Assembly: GCF_019711375.1 (NCBI RefSeq)
Contig: NZ_CP081295.1
Span: forward strand, 1,708,501-1,772,500
Direction of reading: 5' to 3'
Origin: Qipengyuania aurantiaca
GTDB taxonomy: Bacteria; Pseudomonadota; Alphaproteobacteria; Sphingomonadales; Sphingomonadaceae
Length of the DNA stretch: 64,000 nt
The notes beneath the pieces are model-generated. The model did not search any database. It was not told where the DNA came from and saw only the letters and a list, made by a program, of their open reading frames with translations. The translations under genes were made by a program, and so were the position numbers. Within the stretch, counting starts at the first letter, position 1. Every line of letters begins with the position of its first letter. Below, piece by piece: positions 25,891 to 33,308 of the stretch.

Positions 25891-26691
25891 ATGAACACCG
25901 TCACCAAACTCGCAAGCACCCTGATGGCTGCCTTCTCGCTGGCCGCGACCCCGCTCGTCGCGCAGGTCCAAAGCGTCGACCCCGACGCGGCCTGGGACGC
26001 GCCGATCGATGGCGATCTGGAACAGCCGGGCGGCAGCGAGCTTCCCCCGGTGGACGAGAGCGCCGCACCGGCCGCCGAAAGCGAGCCGGGTTACGGCTGG
26101 GAGGCCGAGGCGCAGGCTGAAACGCAACCGCAGTGGAACGAGACCGAAGCCGAGGCGGACGTCGCGACTGGCGAGACGGCGGAAGTCGCCGCCGCCGATG
26201 CCTCTTCCACCACCTATCGCGAGGACGATCTCATCGGTGCGGCCGAAGGCGTGTTCGGCAAGGGCGCGGAAGGCGTCGCCAAGATGATCCGCAAGCTCCT
26301 CAAGGACCAGGGCGAGCCAAACGGCTATATCGTGGGCCGCGAGGCAGGCGGGGCTTTCATCGTCGGCGCGCGCTACGGTTCGGGCACGCTGTTCCACAAG
26401 ATAGAGGGCGAAATGCCCGTCTACTGGACCGGCCCCTCGGTTGGCTTCGACGCGGGCGCGAATGCGGGCAGCACCTTCGTCCTCGTCTACAACCTTTACG
26501 ACACCGAGGAGCTCTACGAACGCTTCCCCGCCGCCGAAGGCACGGCGTATGCGGTGGGCGGCCTTAACGCGAGCTATGTGCGCAAGGGCGATGTCGTGCT
26601 GATCCCGATCCGCGTCGGCGCGGGCCTGCGCCTCGGCGTCAACGCGGGCTACATGAAGTTCTCCAAGAAGCAGAAGTGGCTGCCGTTCTAG
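25891..26691 (+). CDS. eipA: EipA-family (DUF1134) periplasmic envelope protein
   Basis: A 266-residue exported protein. The signal peptide is VTKLASTLMAAFSLAATPLV-AQ, followed by an acidic, low-complexity linker (about 35-120), then the DUF1134 domain (about 125-266) with GYIVGREAGGAFIVGARYGS, PVYWTGPSVGFDAGANAGS and YAVGGLNASYVRKGD. DUF1134 proteins are conserved in alphaproteobacteria; EipA is a periplasmic protein needed for envelope integrity in Brucella. The ATG at 25891 is behind AAAGGGATCGA. It stands alone and ends in a strong terminator. Confidence 0.88.
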   Translation: MNTVTKLASTLMAAFSLAATPLVAQVQSVDPDAAWDAPIDGDLEQPGGSELPPVDESAAPAAESEPGYGWEAEAQAETQPQWNETEAEADVATGETAEVAAADASSTTYREDDLIGAAEGVFGKGAEGVAKMIRKLLKDQGEPNGYIVGREAGGAFIVGARYGSGTLFHKIEGEMPVYWTGPSVGFDAGANAGSTFVLVYNLYDTEELYERFPAAEGTAYAVGGLNASYVRKGDVVLIPIRVGAGLRLGVNAGYMKFSKKQKWLPF

Positions 26692-26722
26692 TCCGGCATA
26701 CGAAAACAAGCGCCATTTGAGG

Positions 26723-26753
26723 GGCCGCAACCGCGATTGAGGTTGCGGCCTTT
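26723..26753 (+). terminator. Rho-independent terminator of eipA
   Basis: GGCCGCAACC and GGTTGCGGCC form a perfect ten-bp stem with an eight-base loop, followed by TTT. It ends 25 bases before the start of the aminotransferase gene. Confidence 0.85.
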
Positions 26754-26778
26754 CGCATATCTGCGCAAAGAGCGAGCC

Positions 26779-27960
26779 ATGCTCGACACACTCTCCGCAC
26801 AAGCGCCCGACGCCCTTCTCGCCCTGATCAAGATGCACGCGGCCGACAGCCGCGACGACAAGATCGACCTCGGTGTCGGCGTCTATCGCACCAATGAGGG
26901 CGCGACCCCGGTCTTCCGCGCGATCAAGCAGGCGGAGCGCAAGCTGCTCGACGTGCAGGATAGCAAGAGCTACCTCGGCCCCGAAGGCGACGGCGGCTTC
27001 GTGAAGGCGCTGATGCCCTATATCTTCGGCGAAGGCTCGCCGCTCGCGTCGCGGATCGAAGGCATGCAGACCCCGGGCGGTACGGGCGCGGTCCGCCTTG
27101 CCGTCGCGCTGGCCGTGAAGGCCGGTGTGAAGCGCATCTTCCTCGGCGTGCCTAGCTGGCCCAACCACGCCCAGATCCTCGAGGATGTCGGGGTGGAGGT
27201 CGTCACGTTCAACCACGCGAGCGAGGATGGCACGGCCGATCTCGCCGCCGTGCTCGGCGCCATCCGCGATGCCAAGGGCGACGGGGCAGTGCTGCTGCAC
27301 GGCTGCTGCCACAACCCGACCGGCATCGACTACACGGACACGCAATGGGCCGCGATTGCCGATGCGTTCGCCGAAACCGGCCTGCTGCCGATCCTCGACA
27401 TCGCCTACCAGGGCCTGGGGCAGGGCATGGAAGAAGACGTCGCCGGCGTGCGCGCCGTGCTCGCCAAGGTGCCCGAGGCGCTGATCGCCTATAGCTGCGA
27501 CAAGAACTTCGGCCTCTATCGCGACCGTGTGGGCGCCTTCTACATGATGGCGCGCGAGGAGGGGCAGCTTGCCGCCATCGCCTCCAACGCCAACGCGCTG
27601 GCCCGCGCCAACTGGTCCATGCCGCCCGATCACGGCGGCGCGGCGGTGCGCCTGCTGCTGGAAGACGAGGGCATGACCTCGACCTGGCTCGAAGAACTGG
27701 ACGAGATGCGCACCCGCATGCGCCGCGTCCGCGATCGTCTGGGTGCGGCCGACAACGAGGTACCGGGCCTTGGCCTTGCCGCGCTTGCGGAACAGAACGG
27801 CCTCTTCGCCATGCTGCCGCTCACCAAGGACCAGATCGCGTCCCTGCGCGAGGACCACGCGATCTACATGGCCGGTTCGGGCCGCATCAACGTGGCGGGC
27901 TTGCACGCGGGCAATATCGACAAGTTCATCGCCGCCTTGGGTGATGTGACCAAGGGCTGA
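26779..27960 (+). CDS. Aromatic/aspartate amino acid aminotransferase (class I, TyrB-like)
   Basis: A PLP enzyme transferring amino groups between aspartate or aromatic amino acids and 2-oxoglutarate. The 393 residues show IDLGVGVYRTNEGATPVF, SYLGPEGDGGFVKAL, the substrate loop CCHNPTGIDYTDTQW, DIAYQGLGQG, and the PLP Lys in SCDKNFGLYRDRVGA. These are AspC/TyrB family signatures. ATG 26779 follows AGAGCGAGCC, directly behind the eipA terminator. The GNAT gene begins six bases after its stop, so the two are probably co-transcribed. Confidence 0.92.
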   Translation: MLDTLSAQAPDALLALIKMHAADSRDDKIDLGVGVYRTNEGATPVFRAIKQAERKLLDVQDSKSYLGPEGDGGFVKALMPYIFGEGSPLASRIEGMQTPGGTGAVRLAVALAVKAGVKRIFLGVPSWPNHAQILEDVGVEVVTFNHASEDGTADLAAVLGAIRDAKGDGAVLLHGCCHNPTGIDYTDTQWAAIADAFAETGLLPILDIAYQGLGQGMEEDVAGVRAVLAKVPEALIAYSCDKNFGLYRDRVGAFYMMAREEGQLAAIASNANALARANWSMPPDHGGAAVRLLLEDEGMTSTWLEELDEMRTRMRRVRDRLGAADNEVPGLGLAALAEQNGLFAMLPLTKDQIASLREDHAIYMAGSGRINVAGLHAGNIDKFIAALGDVTKG

Positions 27961-27966
27961 CCGGGT

Positions 27967-28515
27967 ATGACGCTCGACGGGCAACCCGTGCTGGAGACCG
28001 AGCGGCTGCACCTGCGCCCGCTTACCGGGGAGGACCGCGAGGCGCTTTACGCCATCGCGTCCGACCCTGCCGTGTGGGAACAGCACCCCATTCACGACCG
28101 CTGGCGGCGCGAGGTCTTCGACGCCTTCTTCGACGAAAGCCTCGGCTCGGGCGGAGGGCTGACCGTGGTGCGCAAGAGCGACTCTGCAATCGTCGGCCAC
28201 TCGCGCTACGGCGAGGTCGAGCTGGACGAGGAAGGCGACGTGATCGAGATCGGCTGGACCTTCCTTGCGCCCATGTGCTGGGGCAAGGGCCTCAACCACG
28301 AGATGAAGAGCGCCATGCTCGGCCATGCCTTCGCGGCGGCCGACGTGGTCGAGTTCCGCGTCGGCGACACCAACTACCGCTCGCGCAACGCGCTGGAAGC
28401 CATCGGCGCGGTGCGCACCGAACGCTACGAACTGGAGCGCTACCAGGGCAAGCGCGTGGTGCATCTGGTGTACGCCATCACCCGCGAGGCGTTCGAGAAC
28501 GGCCCGCTTGCGTGA
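27967..28515 (+). CDS. GNAT-family N-acetyltransferase (RimJ/RimL-like)
   Basis: A 182-residue acetyl-CoA-dependent transferase. It shows LETERLHLRPLTGEDREALY at the N-terminus, a central EIGWTFLAPMCWGKGLNHEM that corresponds to the GNAT pyrophosphate-binding region, and VEFRVGDTNYRSRNALEAIG, the RimJ-like motif. It may acetylate a protein N-terminus or a small amine; the substrate is unknown. It follows the aminotransferase after only six bases. Confidence 0.88.
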   Translation: MTLDGQPVLETERLHLRPLTGEDREALYAIASDPAVWEQHPIHDRWRREVFDAFFDESLGSGGGLTVVRKSDSAIVGHSRYGEVELDEEGDVIEIGWTFLAPMCWGKGLNHEMKSAMLGHAFAAADVVEFRVGDTNYRSRNALEAIGAVRTERYELERYQGKRVVHLVYAITREAFENGPLA

Positions 28516-28685
28516 TGTAGGACCGAAGTAGGACTGCCGCAGGGCAGCGCTACAGGATGGAGCGGGTGGAGCACGGTCTTGGGGAAGAAAATCCCCCGAG
28601 GTAAAGCCGACCCGCGGGCGCGCAAACTCAGGTCGTGAACGGTCCCGGTTCATCCGTAAGGATGTGGCAAAACATCGCAGGGTAG
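28514..28685 (+). ncRNA. Candidate structured RNA between convergent genes
   Basis: No gene is seen here, but several nested helices can be drawn on the plus strand: TGTAG with CTACA around a CTGCC/GGCAG hairpin, GCGGGT with ACCCGC enclosing a CTTGGGGA...TCCCCCGAG hairpin, and a CATCC-GTAA-GGATG hairpin. It matches no RNA family I know. It could be an sRNA, a 3' UTR structure or chance pairing of GC-rich DNA. Confidence 0.3.
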
Positions 28686-28700
28686 GAAACGTCAGCTATT

Positions 28701-28713
28701 GGGTGGAAAGCGG
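28701..28713 (-). repeat. Dispersed 13-mer CCGCTTTCCACCC, copy 2 (reverse strand)
   Basis: GGGTGGAAAGCGG on the plus strand is the exact reverse complement of the words at 5626-5638 and 61561-61573. It lies in the intergenic region next to the low-GC membrane protein gene. Confidence 0.5.
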
Positions 28714-28746
28714 AATCTGCAAAGGATTATGGCTGCTGACCGACAG

Positions 28747-29028
28747 TCAATCGAATTGCTCCCACTCTTCGTCCTCAAGCCTTTGGGCTTCAGCATTGGA
28801 ACGCCTCAGGGCGATGCCACACAAATGCCATGCCGAGTAGATTAAGCCTGTCATCATTATCGAGCCAAGCACGAACAACAACGGAATGCCTATCGGCGAT
28901 CCAGGTTCGACCACGAATATCGGAAGGATGCAGAGCATCCACCAAAAGCCCACCCGGCGGATCGCTCCGTACCCATGCCTAGTGTATGCATCTTCTAGGT
29001 ATGATCGGTATTTCCTCAACAATCCCAT
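28747..29028 (-). CDS. Small membrane protein, function unknown
   Basis: A 93-residue protein with two predicted membrane helices (VGFWWMLCILPIFVV and IPLLFVLGSIMMTGLIYSAW) and a charged C-terminal tail (RRSNAEAQRLEDEEWEQFD). No family is recognised. The start is an ATG with AAGAAG upstream. GC content is lower than in neighbouring genes. It lies between a GNAT gene and riboflavin synthase, downstream of ribE on the same strand. It is listed because size, helix pattern and start signal suit a real gene. Confidence 0.55.
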   Translation of the reverse strand: MGLLRKYRSYLEDAYTRHGYGAIRRVGFWWMLCILPIFVVEPGSPIGIPLLFVLGSIMMTGLIYSAWHLCGIALRRSNAEAQRLEDEEWEQFD

Positions 29029-29108
29029 ACATCGCTTCTTACAATCATTGCGTCAGGGTAATTTCTGCAGAAGAACCGCAACGTCCGCAATCCGGTCGTT
29101 AGTCGCCA

Positions 29109-29726
29109 CTACCCCGCCAAGCTCTGCATCCGCTTCAGATACCGCGCCAGCACGTCGATCTCGAGATTGACGCTGTCGCCTTCCGCCAGATCGCCCAGCG
29201 TCGTCACTTCGGCGGTGTGGGGAATGATGTTGAGCGCGAAGTCGCAGGTGCCGTCGGTGCGGTCGCGCACGTTGTTTACGGTCAGCGAGACGCCGTCGAC
29301 GGTAATCGAGCCTTTTTCCGCCACGAAGGGGGCGAAGGCGCGGCTGATGCGGATGGCGAAGTGCCAGGAGCCGCCCTCTTCGCGTTTGGAGACGACCTCG
29401 CCCACCGTGTCGACATGGCCGGTGACGAGGTGGCCGCCCAGCTCGTCGCCGAGGCGCAGGGCAGGTTCGAGGTTCAGCTTGCGGCCCTGCTCCCACATGC
29501 CCGGCACGGTGCGGCTGACGGTCTCGCCCGAAACATCGAAGCCGATGCGCGCGTCGCCCTTCGTGCCGCCCAGCGTCACCACGGTCAGGCACACGCCCGA
29601 GCAGGCGATCGAGGCGCCGATGTCGATGGCGTCGGGATCGAACGGACAGGCGACCACCACGCGCGTATCGCCGCGTTGCTCGACGCTTTCGATGGTGCCG
29701 ATGGCGGTGACGATGCCGGTGAACAT
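29109..29726 (-). CDS. ribE: Riboflavin synthase, alpha chain
   Basis: Converts two 6,7-dimethyl-8-ribityllumazine molecules to riboflavin. The 205-residue protein has the two lumazine-binding barrels of the family: MFTGIVTAIGTIESV with CSGVCLTVV in the first, and GGHLVTGHVDTVGEV with VDGVSLTVN in the second. It is downstream of ribD on the same strand, but a 266-bp element with inverted ends separates them and abuts its start codon. The start context inside the element is TGATG, so its translation may be coupled to a small frame in the element. Confidence 0.96.
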   Translation of the reverse strand: MFTGIVTAIGTIESVEQRGDTRVVVACPFDPDAIDIGASIACSGVCLTVVTLGGTKGDARIGFDVSGETVSRTVPGMWEQGRKLNLEPALRLGDELGGHLVTGHVDTVGEVVSKREEGGSWHFAIRISRAFAPFVAEKGSITVDGVSLTVNNVRDRTDGTCDFALNIIPHTAEVTTLGDLAEGDSVNLEIDVLARYLKRMQSLAG

Positions 29727-29917
29727 CAGGCCGTGAACCCATGGGCCGCGCTATCGAGGCAGCGCAATGGCGAACATATCGGGCCGGAAGGCGCGCCGGT
29801 AAGGCTCATTGCCATTCCAAGCGTCTTGCGGTTCGAGATGGAAGCCATTTCGCTGTCCCTACGGGATTTGGCCAAAATAGCCCATCCCGGCGTCCAAAAA
29901 TCTTGAAATATTGACAT
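29726..29917 (-). CDS. Possible small ORF inside the inverted-repeat element
   Basis: A 63-codon frame on the minus strand (starting Met-Ser-Ile-Phe-Gln-Asp) lies almost wholly within the element between ribD and ribE. Its last residues (SAAHGFTA) are encoded by the inverted repeat, and its stop overlaps the ribE start in TGATG. AGGA lies close to its ATG. The product resembles nothing known. It is included because it could couple ribE translation; it may be chance. Confidence 0.25.
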   Translation of the reverse strand: MSIFQDFWTPGWAILAKSRRDSEMASISNRKTLGMAMSLTGAPSGPICSPLRCLDSAAHGFTA

Positions 29918-29993
29918 ATTCCTGCGCTTTTTCTCCTTGGGCTGAGCTATTTTGACTCAAACCTCGATGGCGCGGCCCATGGGTTCACGGCCT
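29728..29993. mobile_element. MITE-like element with 32-bp inverted repeats, between ribE and ribD
   Basis: 29728-29759 and 29962-29993 are reverse complements over 32 bp with one mismatch (29752 versus 29969). The core reads AGGCCGTGAACCCATGGG at the left and its complement at the right. The 202-bp interior is AT-richer, with no transposase. Size and structure suit a miniature inverted-repeat element. It lies precisely between the ribD stop and the ribE start, and its right end overlaps the ribD stop. No clear target duplication is visible. A very long imperfect hairpin is the alternative view. Confidence 0.65.
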
Positions 29994-30975
29994 ACGCCTC
30001 CTGTCTGGTGCGGCGATAGGCGGTGTAGGTGTCGCTGCCAAGCTGCCGGGTCTCGGCCAGTACCCAGCGGCCATGCGCCTCGGCAAGGCTGCCGAGCCCG
30101 ATATCGCCAAGCGCCGGCGCGCCGTTGCCGATCAGGATGGGCGCGCGGTAGATTTCAAGCCGGTCGACGAGATCGGCTTCCAGAAAGCTCGCAGCCGCGC
30201 CCGCGCCGCCTTCGACATAGAGGTATTGCACGCCCTCGAGCTGCGCGATCTGGGTGGGATCGTTGATGACTTTCACCCCGTCGGGCGGGACGCCGCGGGA
30301 GAGGAGGACGCGCGCCGGGCTGCGCTCCTCCAGCCCCACAAGCCGCACATCGAGGCCCGGCTTGTCCTGCCGCCAGGTGCCGCCGCCCACGAGGATCGCG
30401 TCGCTCATCGCGCGGCGCGAATGGACATGGGCGCGCGCTTCCTCGCCGGTGATCCACTGGCTCGACCCGTCGGCCATGGCGATGCAGCCGTCGAGCGAAA
30501 GGGCGAGCTTCAGCGTGACATGGGGCCGCCCGAGATGCGCGCGGATGAGATAGCCCGCAAGGCTCGCTTCGACGGCGGGCGTAGTGGCTTGCGAGACTTC
30601 GATCCCGGCGCGGCGCAGCCGTTCGAGTCCCTCGCCCGAAGTGCGCGGATCGGGATCGAGCGCGCCGACCACCACGCGCGCAACCCCCGCCTCGACCAGC
30701 AGGTCGCTGCAGGCCGGACCGCGTGTCGAGCGATGGGCGCATGGTTCGAGGGTTACGTATGCGGTGGCTCGGCGCGCCGCGTTGCCCGCCTGTTCGAGTG
30801 CGACCGCCTCGGCATGGGGCCGCCCGCCTTCTTGCGTCCAACCGCGCGCGATCACTTGGCCTTCTTTCACGAGGACACAGCCTACCGCCGGATTGGGCCG
30901 GGCAAGCGGCCGCCCGCGCGAGGCAAGCCGCGCGGCCGCGTCCAGCCAGCGCGTGTCACTCGCCGTCGGGATCAA
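29992..30975 (-). CDS. ribD: Bifunctional riboflavin deaminase/reductase
   Basis: Catalyses two steps of riboflavin synthesis: deamination of the diaminopyrimidine and reduction of the ribosylamino side chain. The N-terminal deaminase has ARPNPAVGCVLV, the zinc motif HAEAVAL and EPCAHRSTRGPAC; the C-terminal reductase has HVTLKLALSLDGCIA, SDAILVGGGTWRQDKPGL and YVEGGAGAAASFLE. No ATG or GTG lies near the expected N-terminus, so a TTG at 30975 (overlapping the upstream gene by 20 bases) is proposed, giving 327 residues. The stop lies in the right repeat of the adjoining element. Confidence 0.93.
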   Translation of the reverse strand: MIPTASDTRWLDAAARLASRGRPLARPNPAVGCVLVKEGQVIARGWTQEGGRPHAEAVALEQAGNAARRATAYVTLEPCAHRSTRGPACSDLLVEAGVARVVVGALDPDPRTSGEGLERLRRAGIEVSQATTPAVEASLAGYLIRAHLGRPHVTLKLALSLDGCIAMADGSSQWITGEEARAHVHSRRAMSDAILVGGGTWRQDKPGLDVRLVGLEERSPARVLLSRGVPPDGVKVINDPTQIAQLEGVQYLYVEGGAGAAASFLEADLVDRLEIYRAPILIGNGAPALGDIGLGSLAEAHGRWVLAETRQLGSDTYTAYRRTRQEA

Positions 30976-31426
30976 TCTGCTCGCCCGAATTGCCGTCGCG
31001 ACCCCCGAAAAGGCCTTCGAGCCGCTCGCGCTCGGCCTGTTCTTCGGCAGCGCGTTCGGCCTCGGCTTCGGCCTCCATCGCGTCGACATCGACGCCGGTG
31101 GCCGCGCCGATCGCCTTGTAGATATCGCGGCGGCGCTGCTCGATCCGTTCGCGCTCGGCTTGCCGCTCTTCCTTGAGGGCCTGGTTCTCGAGATTGGACT
31201 GACGAATTTCCTCGTCGGTCCGGCCTTCGGCGAAGGTGGTGATATAGGTCACCTGCGGCACTTCGGGCGGGTAGTAATATTCTTCCTTGGTCAGCCAGAA
31301 GAACAGCGTGCCCGTCATAAGGAAGGACGCTGCCAGGATCGGCCAGCGGTGGGGCGTTGGCTTCTTCCACTCGTTCCAGAAATCGGCAATGCCGCCGGCG
31401 GCGTTGAACCTCGATCGAATGCGCAT
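30956..31426 (-). CDS. Single-pass membrane protein with charged coiled coil, unknown
   Basis: A 156-residue protein. A short basic N-terminus leads into one membrane helix (WPILAASFLMTGTLFFWL), then a periplasmic-looking segment with YYYPPEVPQVTYITTF, followed by a long Glu/Arg/Ala-rich coiled coil (about 75-140). No enzyme motif is present. It precedes ribD with a 20-base overlap, so it belongs to the same transcript. Similar proteins are found near ribD in related genomes as far as I recall, but no function is known. Confidence 0.65.
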   Translation of the reverse strand: MRIRSRFNAAGGIADFWNEWKKPTPHRWPILAASFLMTGTLFFWLTKEEYYYPPEVPQVTYITTFAEGRTDEEIRQSNLENQALKEERQAERERIEQRRRDIYKAIGAATGVDVDAMEAEAEAERAAEEQAERERLEGLFGGRDGNSGEQIDPDGE

Positions 31427-31458
31427 GACGGTTACTTAATACGCCGCGGCGATGAACG

Positions 31459-32181
31459 CTAGCCGAAGCTGGCGTAGAGCGAGCGCCCGTGCTGCGAGAG
31501 CCAGCGGTTTGCCGCTTCGATATCGTCCTCGTAGATCGAGCCGAGCAGGGCATGGAAGGCGGGCGAATGGTCGAAATGGACCAAGTGCGCGACTTCGTGC
31601 GCGACGACAGAGCGGCGGATTGTGTCGGGGGCCTGCACGAGCCGCCAGTTCAACCGCAGCACACCCTCGCTCGAACAACTCCCCCAGCGGCGCTTGGCGC
31701 GGGTCAGGCGGACGGGAGCCACGGGCAGGGAGGCACGCGCGCAATAAAACCCGGCATCCTCCTCGAACAGGACAAGCGCTTGCGCCTCCAGCCAGCGCGA
31801 CAGTCGCGTGCCGAGCGTGTCCTCGGGTCCGCCGATGCGCAGCTCGGTTTCGGACAGAGCGGGTTTGCGCGGCGCCTCCGCGCTCCAGTCCACCGACAAG
31901 CGGCGTCCGCGATAGTCGAGCGCGCGTTCGGCGGCCGGATCGCGCGGCTGCGGAACCTTTGCTACCTGCTGCGCTAGCCATTCGGCGCGGGCATGGGCGA
32001 AGGCGATGGCCTCCTTCGAGGCGCACCAGCGCGGCAGGGTAATCCGCACCGCGCTGCCGTCAGGCGCGAGCCGCAGGGTCAGGCGCTTGGCGGTCGGGTG
32101 GCGGCGCAGTTCGATCGGCAGGAGGCGGCCGGCGATCTCGATCTCGGGTTCGAGATGCGCGTCGCGAAGCCATTCGATCAT
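31459..32181 (-). CDS. YgjP-like zinc metallopeptidase (SprT/WSS1-type, DUF45)
   Basis: A 240-residue cytoplasmic protein of the M48-like YgjP group. The zinc motif HEVAHLVHFDHSPAFH is at about 195-210, with the partner region RLTRAKRRWGSCSSEGVLRL upstream, a family hallmark. Relatives are assigned as putative metal-dependent hydrolases; the true substrate is unknown. It overlaps the YcgN gene by four bases (ATGA). The chain SCO - ycgN - ygjP on the minus strand looks like one operon. Confidence 0.88.
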   Translation of the reverse strand: MIEWLRDAHLEPEIEIAGRLLPIELRRHPTAKRLTLRLAPDGSAVRITLPRWCASKEAIAFAHARAEWLAQQVAKVPQPRDPAAERALDYRGRRLSVDWSAEAPRKPALSETELRIGGPEDTLGTRLSRWLEAQALVLFEEDAGFYCARASLPVAPVRLTRAKRRWGSCSSEGVLRLNWRLVQAPDTIRRSVVAHEVAHLVHFDHSPAFHALLGSIYEDDIEAANRWLSQHGRSLYASFG

Positions 32182-32648
32182 GCCGCGTCTTCCTCCCGCT
32201 CCTCTTCGCCGTCAGCCCACTCGACGATATGGTGTTCGAGCGGACCGGCCTCGTCCTCGCTGATCACGCGGCCTGCCACCGATACTCCGGCTGCGATCAC
32301 CGCCTCGCGATCGCCCGTCAGCAGGTAATGCCAGCGGGGCAGGGGCCGGTCGTCGGCGCGGCGGCGATAGGCGCAGGTGTCAGGCAGCCACGGCACACGG
32401 TCGACCAACTTGAGGGTCAGGCGCAGGCAATCGGGGACGAAGGCCTTGCGGTTCGCATAGTCCTTGCAGCGCGCGGTCTGGCAATCGAGCAGCGTGCAGG
32501 CGACATTGGTCTCTTCGATCTCGCCCGTGTCTTCATATTCGACCTTGTGCAGGCAGCAGCGTCCGCAGCCATCGCACAGCGCTTCCCATTCCTGCCGGTT
32601 GAGATCGGCCAGCGGCCTCTCCCAGAAGCGATCCCTCAGCGCACCCAT
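32178..32648 (-). CDS. YcgN/UPF0260-family cysteine-cluster protein
   Basis: A 156-residue protein of the UPF0260 family. Conserved cysteines appear as LCDGCGRCCLHK, NVACTLLDCQTARCKDY, FVPDCLRL and DTCAYR, probably a metal or Fe-S binding cluster. The family is widely conserved and its function is not established. It overlaps the upstream SCO gene by 13 bases and the downstream peptidase gene by four. Confidence 0.9.
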   Translation of the reverse strand: MGALRDRFWERPLADLNRQEWEALCDGCGRCCLHKVEYEDTGEIEETNVACTLLDCQTARCKDYANRKAFVPDCLRLTLKLVDRVPWLPDTCAYRRRADDRPLPRWHYLLTGDREAVIAAGVSVAGRVISEDEAGPLEHHIVEWADGEEEREEDAA

Positions 32649-33241
32649 TTCGCCAGTTCCGCGGCCACCGCTTCGGGCCCTTCATCGGTCGGCAGGGTCG
32701 CTAGCGGCTCGCCCTCGGGTCCGAAGAGATAGGTGATGTTGGAATGCTCCATGAGATAGCCGCCACCGGGCGAATCCTCGCCCCGGCCATAGAAGACGGC
32801 AAAGGCGGCGGCGGCAGCGTCGAGCTGTTCCTTGGTCCCGGTCATCCCGATGAGGCGCGGGTGGAAGGCGTCGGTGAATTCGGTCAGCACTTCGGGCGTA
32901 TCGCGCTCGGGATCGACGCTGACGAACAGCGGCTGGATCCTGGCGCCCGCTTCCGGGTTCTCCTCTTCGAACCGCTTGAGACCCGCCATTGCGCGCTGGT
33001 TGTCGGTCGGGCAGACATCGGGGCAATAGGCGTAGCCGAAGTAGATCGTGCGATATCGCCCGTCGTAATCGGACCAGCTGACCTCTTCACCGTCCTCGCC
33101 CACAAGCGTGAAATCCCCGCCGAGCGCCGCGCCTTCGAGCGGCGGCCCTTCCGCAGGCGGCGGCGTTTCGCTGGAACAGGCGGCCAGAAAGAGGAAGGCG
33201 GGGAGGCTTGCGGACTTGAAGGACATGACAGCACGGTTCAT
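32636..33241 (-). CDS. SCO1/SenC family copper-binding lipoprotein
   Basis: A thioredoxin-fold protein that delivers copper or reduces thiols for cytochrome oxidase assembly. The lipobox FLFLAACSS places the lipidated Cys at about 22, anchoring it in the periplasm. The copper ligands are YCPDVCP and the later His in MEHSNITYLFG. FVSVDPERDTPEVL is a family signature. Met1 or Met6 could be the start; both keep the signal. A second, divergent SCO-like protein lies at 48035 next to the copper oxidase genes. Confidence 0.93.
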   Translation of the reverse strand: MNRAVMSFKSASLPAFLFLAACSSETPPPAEGPPLEGAALGGDFTLVGEDGEEVSWSDYDGRYRTIYFGYAYCPDVCPTDNQRAMAGLKRFEEENPEAGARIQPLFVSVDPERDTPEVLTEFTDAFHPRLIGMTGTKEQLDAAAAAFAVFYGRGEDSPGGGYLMEHSNITYLFGPEGEPLATLPTDEGPEAVAAELAKWVR

Positions 33242-33308
33242 GGTCTGCTAACGGCGCGCATTCAAGGGTGCGCCCCTCAGGAAATTGCGAATAATCGAGC
33301 GGAGTAGA

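Noticed and set aside
25807..28653. A 948-codon open frame on the minus strand
   Set aside because: It runs antisense through three well-supported genes (eipA, the aminotransferase and the GNAT gene) and across a clear terminator; it is a by-product of high GC.
29860..30000. An FMN riboswitch upstream of ribE
   Set aside because: None of the conserved RFN-element motifs are present; the region is explained by the inverted-repeat element.
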